Assembly (NCBI GenBank): GCA_963765785.1
Contig: CAVXXW010000018.1
Location: forward strand, 310,001 to 374,000
DNA: 64,000 nt
Origin: AC-32 sp963765785
GTDB taxonomy: Bacteria > Actinomycetota > Thermoleophilia > Gaiellales > Gaiellaceae
Direction of reading: 5' to 3'
Of this stretch, positions 18,039 through 25,750 are shown one piece after another (the stretch's first letter is position 1; each line of letters opens with the position of its first letter). Made by a program: the position numbers and the translations under genes. The notes beneath the pieces were generated by a model that worked only from the letters and a program-made list of their open reading frames with translations, was not told the DNA's origin and ran no database searches.

Positions 18039-18470
18039 GTGAAAGCGCTGGTAATCGGCTGCGGCCGCGTGGGGTCGAACGTCGCCTTGCAGCTCGACCG
18101 CGAAGGCTGGGACGTCACTGCAGTGGACGAGAAGGAGGAGGCCCTCGGCCGCCTCGGCGACCACTGGGGCGGCGGCTTCGTGCTCGGCCACGGGATGGAC
18201 ATCGAGGTGCTGCGACGCGCCGGGATCGAGGACGCCGACGCAGTCGTCGTCGCCACGGACGGCGACAACACGAACATCGTGATCGCCCAGGTCGCGCAGC
18301 AGCGCTTCGACAACCAGTGCGTGGTCGTGCGCGTGCTCGACCCGGCGCGGGCAGAGTTCTACCGCCAGCGCGGGCTGCGCACCATCTGCCCGACCTCGGT
18401 CGCGATCGACGTGTTGCTCGACTCGGTGCGCGCCTGCGAAATCCGACCGGCGGAGACGACTAGCGCCTGA
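18039..18470 (+). CDS. TrkA-N (KTN) domain potassium-channel/transporter regulator
   Basis: A 143-aa single RCK/KTN domain, with the Rossmann motif VIGCGRVGSNVA at residues 5-16 and the acidic strand end TAVDEKEEALGRL that reads NAD(H). The C-terminal TrkA_C domain is absent. Start GTG 18039. The stop overlaps the ATG of the next gene (TGATG), and the next gene is a longer paralogue that has TrkA_C. The pair would form a heteromeric cytosolic gating ring for a Trk/Ktr-type or other cation transporter. No channel subunit gene is in the window, unless the APC permeases fill that role. Confidence 0.87.
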   Translation: MKALVIGCGRVGSNVALQLDREGWDVTAVDEKEEALGRLGDHWGGGFVLGHGMDIEVLRRAGIEDADAVVVATDGDNTNIVIAQVAQQRFDNQCVVVRVLDPARAEFYRQRGLRTICPTSVAIDVLLDSVRACEIRPAETTSA

Positions 18471-19138
18471 TGTACATCTTGATCGCTGGCGGCGGGAAGG
18501 TCGGCGCGAATCTCGCGCGCGTGCTGCTCGCGGACCGCAAGCACGAGGTGACGCTCGTCGAGCAGCGCCGCGACCGGTTCGAGCGCCTCGAGCAGGAGTT
18601 CGAGCACCAGGTGCTGCTCGGCGACGCGACGGAGATCTTCGTGCTCGAGCGCGCCGGCATCGCACGCCCGCCCGACATCGTCGCGGCGCTCACCGGCGAC
18701 GACGAAGACAACCTGATCATCTGCCAGCTCTCGAAGGAGAAGTACGGCGTCCAGAAGGTGATCGCGCGCGTGAACGACCCGCGCAACCAGGCGCACTTCG
18801 ACCTGCTCGGGATCTCGCCGACCGTCTCGGCGACGCGTGGCCTGATGGCCTTGATCGAGCACGAGGTGCCCGAGCATGACCTCGTCCACCTGCTCGAGCT
18901 GCGCAAGGAGAATCTCGAGATCGTCGAAGTGCAGATCCCGCAGGGCGCCCCGGCCGCGGGCATGCGGGTCGAGAAGCTCGACCTGCCCGAGGGCTCGCGA
19001 CTGATCTCGATCATGCGCAACGGCCGCTCCGAGATCGCGGTCGGCGCGACCGAGCTGCAGCCCGGCGACCAGGTTCTCGCCATACTGCAGCCCGGGAAGG
19101 AAGACGAGTTGCGGAGGGTCCTGCTCAAAGCTCGATGA
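18470..19138 (+). CDS. TrkA-family protein (TrkA-N plus TrkA-C)
   Basis: A 222-aa regulator with the KTN Rossmann motif IAGGGKVGANLA (residues 4-15) and a C-terminal TrkA_C domain from about residue 135 (LEIVEVQIP through LQPGDQVLAIL). It pairs with the shorter KTN protein just upstream. Ligands in the family are NAD(H), ATP or c-di-AMP, which bind at the two domains. The following gene starts inside its last codons, so the three genes share a transcript. Confidence 0.9.
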   Translation: MYILIAGGGKVGANLARVLLADRKHEVTLVEQRRDRFERLEQEFEHQVLLGDATEIFVLERAGIARPPDIVAALTGDDEDNLIICQLSKEKYGVQKVIARVNDPRNQAHFDLLGISPTVSATRGLMALIEHEVPEHDLVHLLELRKENLEIVEVQIPQGAPAAGMRVEKLDLPEGSRLISIMRNGRSEIAVGATELQPGDQVLAILQPGKEDELRRVLLKAR

Positions 19139-20244
19139 GGGTCCTCGGGGTCACGCTAGCGCTCCTCGCAGCCGCCCTGCCCGGTGCGGCCAGCGGCCAG
19201 AGCGCCACGCCGTCGCAGCCGGCCAGCCAGCAGCTGAGCATGCGCCCGTTCGCGACCGGCTTCAACTCCCCCGTCTACGTAACCGCGCCTCGCAGCGAGC
19301 CCGGGAAGCTGTACGTCGTCGAGCAGCCGGGCGTGATCCGCGTGCTCGACAACGGCAAGCTCCGCCCGCAACCGTTCCTGGACATCCGCAGCCGCGTGAC
19401 CTCGGGCGGCGAGCAGGGCCTGCTCTCGATGGCCTTCGACCCGAGCTACACAAAGAACCATCGCTTCTTCGTCTACTTCAACGACAAGAGCGGCGACGTG
19501 CGCGTCTTCTCGTTCCGCTCGAACGGCACGGTCGGCCTGCCGTCGACCGGCAGGTCGCTGCTGGACGTCAACCACCGCGAGTTCTCGAACCACAACGGGG
19601 GACAGCTGCAGTTCGGGCCCGACGGCCTGCTCTACGCCGGCACCGGCGACGGCGGCTCGGGCGGCGACCCGCACAACCACTCGCAGAACCTCAGCTCCCG
19701 GCTCGGCAAGATGCTGCGCATCAACGTGAACAAGCGCGGCGCCCGCTGGCAGATCGCCGGCTACGGGCTCCGCAACCCGTGGCGCTTCTCCTTCGACCGG
19801 CTGACGAAGGACCTCTACGTCGGCGACGTCGGCCAGGACCACTGGGAGGAGGTCGACGTCCGCACGCCGCGTCAGTGGCGCGGACTGAACAACTACGGCT
19901 GGCGGGTCTGGGAGGGGCGCTCCCGCTACACCGCCGACCAGACGCCCACCAAGCGCGGGACGCTCGTCTTCCCGATCGTCGTCTACAGCCACTCGTTCGG
20001 CTGCTCGATCACCGGCGGCTACGTCTACCGCGGCAAGGCGATCCCGTCCTTCCGCGGCCGCTACATCTACGGCGACTACTGCAGCGGCACGATCTGGAGC
20101 CTGCGCGCGAGCGGCGGCAAGCTCCGCTCGGGCCCGCGCAAGGAGCCGTTCACTGTCTCGAACTTGTCGTCGTTCGGCGAGGACGCCGCGGGCGAGATCT
20201 ACGCAACCTCGCTCGACGGCACGGTCTACAAGCTCAGCCCGTAG
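19135..20244 (+). CDS. secreted PQQ-type aldose/sugar dehydrogenase-like beta-propeller
   Basis: A 369-aa exported protein of the GSDH family (soluble glucose dehydrogenase / YliI-like). Signal peptide: residues 1-21, ending AASG. Family motifs are in order: GEQGLLSMAFDP, SNHNGGQLQFGPDGLLY, GTGDGG-x-GGDP, YGLRNPWRFSFD, GDVGQDHWEEVD and NYGWRVWEG. These build the six-bladed propeller and the calcium/PQQ face. Whether PQQ is made by this organism cannot be seen here. ATG at 19135 overlaps the trkA stop. The 3' end runs 11 bases into the convergent small gene. Confidence 0.88.
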   Translation: MRVLGVTLALLAAALPGAASGQSATPSQPASQQLSMRPFATGFNSPVYVTAPRSEPGKLYVVEQPGVIRVLDNGKLRPQPFLDIRSRVTSGGEQGLLSMAFDPSYTKNHRFFVYFNDKSGDVRVFSFRSNGTVGLPSTGRSLLDVNHREFSNHNGGQLQFGPDGLLYAGTGDGGSGGDPHNHSQNLSSRLGKMLRINVNKRGARWQIAGYGLRNPWRFSFDRLTKDLYVGDVGQDHWEEVDVRTPRQWRGLNNYGWRVWEGRSRYTADQTPTKRGTLVFPIVVYSHSFGCSITGGYVYRGKAIPSFRGRYIYGDYCSGTIWSLRASGGKLRSGPRKEPFTVSNLSSFGEDAAGEIYATSLDGTVYKLSP

Positions 20245-20461
20245 ATCTCCGGCGTCGAACTTGCGGCCCTTGCTGGCCCAGCGCGGCATACGCCAGCGCC
20301 TGAAGCGACTCGTTCAGGCTCCGCAGCTCGTGGGCGAGCGCGAGGTAGCCCTCGGTGTTGTCGAGCCGCTGGTTGAGCCGCTGGAGCTCGGCCCGCAGGC
20401 CGTCCAGGCGCTCGAGCACGGCGTCGAGCTGCCGGTCGTCGAAGGCCTTCCCGTCAGCCAC
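20234..20461 (-). CDS. small coiled-coil hypothetical protein
   Basis: I do not recognise this family. The product is a 75-aa highly charged helix (heptads of Leu across DRQLDAVLERLDGLRAELQRL and again over HELRSLNESLQALAYAAL). Start GTG at 20461 leaves an 8-base overlap with the VanZ-like gene; an ATG at 20491 would enlarge the overlap. No signal peptide or membrane segment is present. It is probably a cytosolic coiled-coil partner of unknown role. Confidence 0.5.
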   Translation of the reverse strand: MADGKAFDDRQLDAVLERLDGLRAELQRLNQRLDNTEGYLALAHELRSLNESLQALAYAALGQQGPQVRRRRSTG

Positions 20462-20816
20462 GCTGCGATTGTACGGAGAGCTTCGCGGCATGCAGCAGCA
20501 GCAGCCCGAGCGCGAGCCCGGCGGCGTCCATGGAGACGTCGAAGGGCGACGCGTGGCGCCCGTGGACGAACGCCTGGTGGATCTCGTCGGTAATCGCGTA
20601 CGCGACGCCGATCAGGAACGCGGGCAGCTCCCGCCCGAGCGCGCGGTAGAGCAGGAGGGCGAGGACGGCGTACTCGGTCACGTGGGCGCACTTGCGCAGC
20701 ACGGTGTCCCAGGTGCCGAGGTCGGTGCCGAGGCTCGGCACGGACGAGAGCGCGAAGATCAGCGCGGCCCAGAGGACGACCGGGCCCCACAGCGAGATCA
20801 GGCGCGAGAGCTTCAT
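20454..20816 (-). CDS. VanZ-like family membrane protein
   Basis: A 120-aa protein with four hydrophobic segments and the VanZ-like fingerprint: RKCAHVTEYAVLALLLYR in the second helix, then DEIHQAFVHGRHASPFDVSMDAAG. The family includes the teicoplanin-resistance protein VanZ and many phosphotransbutyrylase-like homologues of unknown activity. The ATG at 20816 is divergent from the riboswitch operon, whose leader begins only about 20 bases away, so the two promoters must be interleaved. Confidence 0.85.
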   Translation of the reverse strand: MKLSRLISLWGPVVLWAALIFALSSVPSLGTDLGTWDTVLRKCAHVTEYAVLALLLYRALGRELPAFLIGVAYAITDEIHQAFVHGRHASPFDVSMDAAGLALGLLLLHAAKLSVQSQRG

Positions 20817-20835
20817 CGAGCGGCAATGGTAGGCT

Positions 20836-20990
20836 CCGCGCGTTAGGCGAGCGGTGAGGGAACCCGGTGCGAGTCCGGGACGGTCCCGCCGCTGTGAGGG
20901 GAGACGCTCCCGCGCCGAAACGCCACTGGCCTCCGGGCCGGGAAGGCGGCGCGAGGGGGGAGCCCCGAGTCAGAAGACCTGCCGCCCGCC
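20836..20990 (+). promoter_or_regulatory. cobalamin (B12) riboswitch
   Basis: The leader carries the hallmark conserved blocks of the adenosylcobalamin-class aptamer in the right order: GGGAACCCGGTGCGAGTCC, then GGACGGTCCCGCCGCTGT, GCCACTGG, GGGAAGGCG and finally GAGTCAGAAGACCTGCC. It lies just before an AAGGAGG ribosome binding site and the first DUF4430 gene. Family knowledge says bound cobalamin shuts such operons down. The downstream genes are thus predicted to be corrinoid uptake genes. I did not identify the exact expression platform. Confidence 0.94.
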
Positions 20991-21028
20991 TCGAACGAGA
21001 ACCCGAACCCCTCGCGGAAGGAGGATTC

Positions 21029-21625
21029 GTGTCAAGACTCGGTGTTCTCGCCGTCGCATTTGCGGCGGCGCTCCTCGTCGTCCCGGCGGCCCTCGCCCTC
21101 AGCGTGCACGTGCGCGTGGAGGGCAAGACTCGGACGATCTACGGCTCGGCGGAGCCGACGCTGGACGTGAAGGCGAACGCGCTCGACGCGCTCGAGTCCG
21201 CCAGCATCGCCGGCGAGTTCTACTACCACGTCACGACCACGTCCTTCGGGCCCTACGTCGACCAGATCGGCCGGTACGTCGCTGGCGCGACGAGCGGCTG
21301 GGTCTTCAAGGTCAACGGCGTCTCGCCGCCCGTCGGCGCCGACGCCGTCGCGTTGAAGGACGGCGATCACATGCTCTGGTACTGGGCGACCTTCGGGCCG
21401 ACGGGCGGGCCGCCGACGCTCGCCCTGAAGGCCGGCTCGAAGCGGAACTGCTACCGCGTGCTGGCGCAGAACGACGCGGGCAAGACCACGGCGGCACGTG
21501 GCGCGCTGCTGCACGTCGGCTCGCGCAGCGTCGTCGCGCGTACCGGCACGACGTGCGTCGGCAAGCACAGCGGCCTGGTGACGGCGACCCTGAAGGGAAC
21601 CGTCCGGTCGAACGCCCTGCGGTGA
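21029..21625 (+). CDS. secreted DUF4430 protein (transcobalamin beta-domain-like)
   Basis: The first gene under the B12 riboswitch. Start GTG 21029 follows AAGGAGG by five bases. The 198-aa product has a Sec signal peptide (LGVLAVAFAAALLVVPAALA) and then one DUF4430 domain with the typical SGWVFKVNGVSPPVGADAV and DGDHMLWYWA blocks (about residues 90-122). DUF4430 is the bacterial counterpart of the C-terminal beta domain of animal transcobalamin and intrinsic factor. Two cysteines in the C-terminal part may form a disulfide. Predicted role: an extracytoplasmic corrinoid-binding component. The stop overlaps the next gene as GTGA. Confidence 0.85.
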   Translation: MSRLGVLAVAFAAALLVVPAALALSVHVRVEGKTRTIYGSAEPTLDVKANALDALESASIAGEFYYHVTTTSFGPYVDQIGRYVAGATSGWVFKVNGVSPPVGADAVALKDGDHMLWYWATFGPTGGPPTLALKAGSKRNCYRVLAQNDAGKTTAARGALLHVGSRSVVARTGTTCVGKHSGLVTATLKGTVRSNALR

Positions 21626-22290
21626 GAACGACGAGGGCACTGGCTCTCGCGGCCCTGGCGGTTGCGCTTGCCGGCTGCGGCTCTGCGAAGAGCAGCTCCG
21701 GGAGCGCGACCCTCTGGGTCACGCGCGACCGCGGCGCCGTCGTGCTCCACGCGGAGCAGGTGCCGTCGGGCGAGTCGGTGATGCAGGCGCTCGACCGGGT
21801 CGCCTCCGTCAAGACGCGCTTCGGGGGCCGCTATGTCAGCTCGGTCGACGGCGTCGAGGAGCAGGGCCACCGGTCGTGGTTCTACTACGTCAACGGCTAC
21901 CTGGCCGACCGCAGCGCGGCCGACTACCGGCTGCATCCGGACGACGTCGCGTGGTGGGACTACCGCGCCTGGCGCAACCCGGCGCAGGACGCGGTCGTGC
22001 TCGGCGCGTTCCCGCAGCCGTTCGTGAGCGGCTACGGCGGAAAGCGCCGGCCGGCGGTGGTTGTCTCGACCGATCCGCGCGCCCGGGTCGTGGCCCGGCG
22101 GCTGCACGCGCGCGTGGTGGCGGGCGGCGCTCCGTCCGGCGCGAACGTGCTGGTGCTCGGCACGGGCCGGACGCGCATCCGGCTGCTCGGCTCGTCGCCG
22201 GGCTCGCCCGTGCGCCTGAGCTTCGCCGGCGACCCACGCGTGCTGCTGCGGCCGCGCCCGTTCCGCTTCCGCTACGGAGACGGCGGGTGA
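21622..22290 (+). CDS. DUF4430 lipoprotein (second transcobalamin beta-domain-like protein)
   Basis: A 222-aa lipoprotein: signal segment LALAALAVALAGCGS with lipobox LAGC at about residues 16-19, so it is anchored on the outer face of the membrane. The DUF4430 core shows GHRSWFYYVNGYLAD and HPDDVAWWDYRAWRNP, followed by the FPQPF segment. A C-terminal extension of about 90 aa (rich in Arg and Val) is absent from the first DUF4430 protein. Start GTG 21622 overlaps the upstream stop, and its own stop overlaps the EcfT start. The two paralogues differ in anchoring, suggesting capture and docking roles. Confidence 0.85.
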   Translation: MRTTRALALAALAVALAGCGSAKSSSGSATLWVTRDRGAVVLHAEQVPSGESVMQALDRVASVKTRFGGRYVSSVDGVEEQGHRSWFYYVNGYLADRSAADYRLHPDDVAWWDYRAWRNPAQDAVVLGAFPQPFVSGYGGKRRPAVVVSTDPRARVVARRLHARVVAGGAPSGANVLVLGTGRTRIRLLGSSPGSPVRLSFAGDPRVLLRPRPFRFRYGDGG

Positions 22291-22985
22291 GCCCGGCTCC
22301 GGCCGCACTCCTGCTCGCGGCGCTCGCGGCCGCAGCGCTGCTGGCCGACCGGATCGTCTCGGTCGCCGCGATCGCGGCCGTCCTGCTGATCGTGTGCCTG
22401 CGCGCGCCTGCCGGCCGGCGGCGGCTCTACCTCGTCGGCGCGCTCGGCTCGGGCCTAGCCGTCTTCGTGCTGACGCCGTTCGTGTCGCAGATCGGCTACC
22501 ACGTGCTCTGGAGCGGGCCGACCGTGCCGGTGCTCGGGACGCTCGACGTCACCCGTGAGGAGCTGCGCATCGGGCTCTTCCAAGGCCTGCGGTTGACGGC
22601 GGTCGCGCTCGCCTTTGCCGCCTACGCGCTGCTCCTCGACCATGACCGGCTCGTCCAGGCCGCCGGGTTCGCGCGGCGCTCGGTGCTCGCGGTCGCGCTG
22701 GCGACGAGGCTCGTGCCGACGCTCGAGCGGGACGCGGCCGGCCTGAGCGAGGCACTGCGCGGGCGCGGGGTGGAGGTGACCGGCGCCCGCGGGCGCGCGA
22801 CGCTGCTCGCGCCCCTGCTTGCCGGCTCGCTGGAGCGGGCTCTGAACCTGGCCGAGGCGATGGAGGCGCGGGGCTACGGCCGCCCCGGCGCGACGCGCGC
22901 GCCGCGGCCCGGCTGGACCGCGCTCGACAAGGCTGCCGTCGCGCTGGGCGCCACCGCGATCGCGATCGGAGCCCTGTGGCTCTAG
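22287..22985 (+). CDS. ecfT: EcfT, energy-coupling-factor transporter transmembrane protein
   Basis: A 232-aa membrane protein with five or six helices and the two EcfT coupling motifs that grip the ATPases: ALRGRGVEV and EAMEARGYGRPGATR in the cytosolic C-terminal half. It transmits ATP-driven tilting to the S component. Start GTG 22287 overlaps the lipoprotein stop. The end overlaps the ATPase gene by ten bases. The cluster has its own EcfT and EcfA, so it is a group I (dedicated) ECF transporter rather than one sharing modules. Confidence 0.88.
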   Translation: MSPAPAALLLAALAAAALLADRIVSVAAIAAVLLIVCLRAPAGRRRLYLVGALGSGLAVFVLTPFVSQIGYHVLWSGPTVPVLGTLDVTREELRIGLFQGLRLTAVALAFAAYALLLDHDRLVQAAGFARRSVLAVALATRLVPTLERDAAGLSEALRGRGVEVTGARGRATLLAPLLAGSLERALNLAEAMEARGYGRPGATRAPRPGWTALDKAAVALGATAIAIGALWL

Positions 22986-24283
22986 CGCGGGTAACCAACC
23001 TCAGTTTCGCGTACCCCGGCGGGCACGAGGCGCTGCACGACGTCTCGCTGGCGCTCGAGCCAGGAGAGGTGGTCGCGCTACTCGGGCCGTCCGGCGGCGG
23101 CAAGTCGACGCTCCTGCGTGCGCTGGCGGGCCTCGTGCCGCACTTCCACGGCGGCCGCTTCGCCGGTCGGGTCGAGGTGGGCGGCCTCGACACGCGGCGT
23201 GTCCGGCCGGCCGACCTGGCGGGCACGGTTGCCACGCTCTTCCAGGATCCCGAGGACCAGGTCGTCTTCACGCGCGTGGCCGCGGAGGTGCAGTTCGGGC
23301 TGGAGAACCTCGGGACGGCGCCGGCGGAGATCGCGGCACGAGCGGAGGAGGCGCTCGAGGCGGTCGGCGCGCTCCACCTCGCCGAGCGCCCCGTGGCCGA
23401 GCTTTCGGGCGGGGAGCTGCAGCGTGTCTGCCTCGCCTCGACGCTCGCGCTGCGACCGCGGCTGCTGCTGCTCGACGAGCCGACCTCGCAGCTCGACCCG
23501 GACGGCGCTGCCGCGGCGATCGAGCTCGCCCGCGAGAGCGGCGCAGCGGTGGTCGTCTCCGAGCAGCGGCCCGAGCGGGTGCTCGAAGCGGCCGACCGGG
23601 TCATCTTCCTCGCCGGCGGTCGGCTGGTCGACGAGGTGCCGGACGCCTGGCTACCCCGCGAGGCCGTCGTCCCCGACGCCGAGCCGCGACCAGACGCCGT
23701 CTGCCGGCTAGAGCAGGTCTCCTTCGCGTACGGGCCTGTGCCGGTCGTAGAGAAGAGGAGCCTGCACGTAGGCCTGGGTGAGATCGTCGCGCTCGTCGGG
23801 CCGAACGGCTCCGGGAAGACGACCCTGGCCAAGCTCGCGGCCGGCCTGCTCGAGCCGCAGGGCGGGCGGGTCGTACGCGAGGGGCGCGCCTGCTACCTCT
23901 CCCAGGATCCCGGCCGCTACCTCGTCCGGGAGCGGGCCGACGAGGAGGTCGCGCTCGCGGTCGCCGGCGACCTCGAGCGGGCCCGCGCCGCCCTGGCGCA
24001 GGTCGGCCTCGCCGGCTTCGACGAGCGCCATCCACGCGATCTCTCCAGCGGCGAGCGCGAGCGCCTGGCGCTGGCGGCGGTGCTCGTCGCCGAGCCCGAC
24101 CTGCTCGTGCTCGACGAGCCCACCCGCGGCGTCGACCCGCCGCGCAAGGACGAGCTCGCGGCCCTGCTGCGCGCACAGGCGCCCGGGCGGGGCACGCTGG
24201 TGGTCACGAACGACCTCGTCTTCGCCGGCGAGGTCGCAGACCGGTGCGTCTCAACGGCCGCGAGAGAGGCCGTCCTTGCCTAG
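22976..24283 (+). CDS. fused double-ATPase EcfA of an ECF transporter
   Basis: A 435-aa fusion of two ABC ATPase domains. Domain 1: Walker A GPSGGGKST near residue 39, Q-loop FQDPEDQVVF, signature LSGGELQR, Walker B LLLLDEPTSQLD. Domain 2: Walker A GPNGSGKTT near 280, signature LSSGERERL (one Gly replaced), Walker B LLVLDEPTRGVD. Q-loop FQDPEDQ is typical of ECF ATPases. This protein supplies EcfA and EcfA' in one chain. Start GTG 22976. The stop overlaps the S-component start by eight bases. Confidence 0.92.
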   Translation: MALARVTNLSFAYPGGHEALHDVSLALEPGEVVALLGPSGGGKSTLLRALAGLVPHFHGGRFAGRVEVGGLDTRRVRPADLAGTVATLFQDPEDQVVFTRVAAEVQFGLENLGTAPAEIAARAEEALEAVGALHLAERPVAELSGGELQRVCLASTLALRPRLLLLDEPTSQLDPDGAAAAIELARESGAAVVVSEQRPERVLEAADRVIFLAGGRLVDEVPDAWLPREAVVPDAEPRPDAVCRLEQVSFAYGPVPVVEKRSLHVGLGEIVALVGPNGSGKTTLAKLAAGLLEPQGGRVVREGRACYLSQDPGRYLVRERADEEVALAVAGDLERARAALAQVGLAGFDERHPRDLSSGERERLALAAVLVAEPDLLVLDEPTRGVDPPRKDELAALLRAQAPGRGTLVVTNDLVFAGEVADRCVSTAAREAVLA

Positions 24284-24941
24284 GTTCCTGGCGCTCGGGG
24301 CGGCCGTCGCCGCCGCGGTGTGGACCGTCGTCCGGCCCGAGGACGCCGCGCTAGCGCTGCTGCTCGTCGCCGCAGCGCTGATCGTGGCCGGCGCCGCCTG
24401 GCTCGAGAGCGGCCCGGGCTCGAGCAAGGAGCTCGTCCTGATCGCGACGCTCGCGGCGGCGGCCGCGGCCGGGCGGGTGCTGTTCGCGGCCGTGCCGAAC
24501 GTTCAGCCGGTGACCGTGACGGCGGTCGTGGCCGGCGTCGCGCTCGGCCCGCGCGCCGGCATGGCCGTCGGCGGCCTCGCTGCGCTCGTCTCGAACTTCT
24601 ACCTCGGCCAGGGCGCGTATACGCCGTGGCAGATGCTGGCTTGGGCCGGCTGCGGACTGATCGGCGGCCTCGCAGCGCCGTTCCTGCGCCGGCGCGTGCC
24701 GTTAGCGCTGACCTGCTTCGCGCTCGGCTTCGCGTTCGATGCCTTCATGGACGTCTGGGAGTGGCTCAGCTTCTACCCGCACACGTGGCAGGCGTTCACG
24801 GCGCTGTACCTTCGCGGGATCTGGTTCGACGCCGCTCATGCGGGCGGGAACCTCGTCCTCGCCCTCGTCGCCGGGCCTGAGTTACGACGGCTGCTCGAGC
24901 GCTACGCGCGCAGGTTGAAGGCGGAGGTCGTATGGGTTTGA
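24276..24941 (+). CDS. EcfS-like substrate-binding membrane component
   Basis: A 221-aa protein with six predicted helices, taken from TTG 24276. The segment VSNFYLGQGAYTPWQMLAWAGCG is that of ECF S components in which a G-x-x-T-P-W-Q-M loop lies before helix 4, and an A-x-x-x-A-type groove in the N-terminal helices would fit EcfT. The N-terminal 60 residues add two further hydrophobic stretches compared with a minimal S component. Substrate is inferred from context: the B12 riboswitch and transcobalamin-like partners point to cobalamin or a precursor. Its relation to the characterised S component CbrT cannot be judged by eye. Confidence 0.8.
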   Translation: MPRFLALGAAVAAAVWTVVRPEDAALALLLVAAALIVAGAAWLESGPGSSKELVLIATLAAAAAAGRVLFAAVPNVQPVTVTAVVAGVALGPRAGMAVGGLAALVSNFYLGQGAYTPWQMLAWAGCGLIGGLAAPFLRRRVPLALTCFALGFAFDAFMDVWEWLSFYPHTWQAFTALYLRGIWFDAAHAGGNLVLALVAGPELRRLLERYARRLKAEVVWV

Positions 24942-25750
24942 GGCTCCTGCTGGCTACCGCCGTGGCCGCGACACCGGCCGGGTTCCTGCAGGCCCACCAG
25001 CAGACCAGCGGCGCGTTTGCCGAGTCGGGTGGTACAGCGGGCTCGGAGCTGACCGCGTGGGCGGCGCTCGGTTTGCGCGCCGCGGGCGCGGACACGGGCG
25101 GTGCGCTCCAGTACCTGCAGGCGCACGAGAACGGGCTGCCGGAGATCACGGACGCCGAGCTCGTCGCCTTCGCGGAAGGCGCCCTCGGCCGGCGGCCCGC
25201 CGCGTTGCTCGGCCGTATCCGCAAGGCGCAGCGCCCGGACGGGCGGATCGGCCCGAACGTGAACTCGACGATCTGGGGGATCCTTGCGCTCCGGCAGTCC
25301 GGCGTGCGAACGCCGCCGCCCACGGTCCGGTTCCTACTCCGCCAGCAGGCCCGCAACGGCGGCTGGGCCTGGTACCTGCACGGCCAGCCCGACTCGAACG
25401 ACACGGCGGCGGCGATCCAGGCGCTGCGCGCTTCGGGCGTCGCCGGCGTTCCGGTCCGACGCGGCCTCGCGTACCTGCTCCGCCTGCGGAACGCGGACGG
25501 CGGCTTCGAGCTGACGCCGGGCCGCGGCTCGGACGCGCAATCCACCGCGTGGGCCGTCCAGGCCTTCGTCGCCGCGCGGAAGCCCGTGCCGAAGGGCTCG
25601 TTCGCGTACCTCCGCGGCCTGCGCCGACCCGACGGCAGCTACCGCTACTCGAAGCGCTTCGTCACGACGCCGGTGTGGGTCACGGCCCAAGTGCTGCCGG
25701 CGCTCCACCGGCAGTCGTTCCCGCTACCCAGCCCGGCGCAGGGCGGCTGA
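24932..25750 (+). CDS. exported alpha/alpha-toroid repeat protein (transcobalamin alpha-domain-like)
   Basis: The last gene of the riboswitch operon. The 272-aa product starts at ATG 24932 with a hydrophobic leader (LRLLLATAVAATPAGFLQA) and contains prenyltransferase/squalene-cyclase type repeats, each with Gly-x-x-Trp or Gly-Gly-x-x and a small-residue helix: NSTIWGILAL, NDTAAAIQAL and DAQSTAWAVQAF. The same alpha6/alpha6 barrel forms the N-terminal domain of animal transcobalamin and intrinsic factor. No catalytic DXDD or zinc-site pattern of true cyclases or prenyltransferases is seen. Predicted role: the second half of a split cobalamin-binding module. The 3' end overlaps the convergent gene by 71 bases. 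Confidence 0.82.
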   Translation: MGLRLLLATAVAATPAGFLQAHQQTSGAFAESGGTAGSELTAWAALGLRAAGADTGGALQYLQAHENGLPEITDAELVAFAEGALGRRPAALLGRIRKAQRPDGRIGPNVNSTIWGILALRQSGVRTPPPTVRFLLRQQARNGGWAWYLHGQPDSNDTAAAIQALRASGVAGVPVRRGLAYLLRLRNADGGFELTPGRGSDAQSTAWAVQAFVAARKPVPKGSFAYLRGLRRPDGSYRYSKRFVTTPVWVTAQVLPALHRQSFPLPSPAQGG

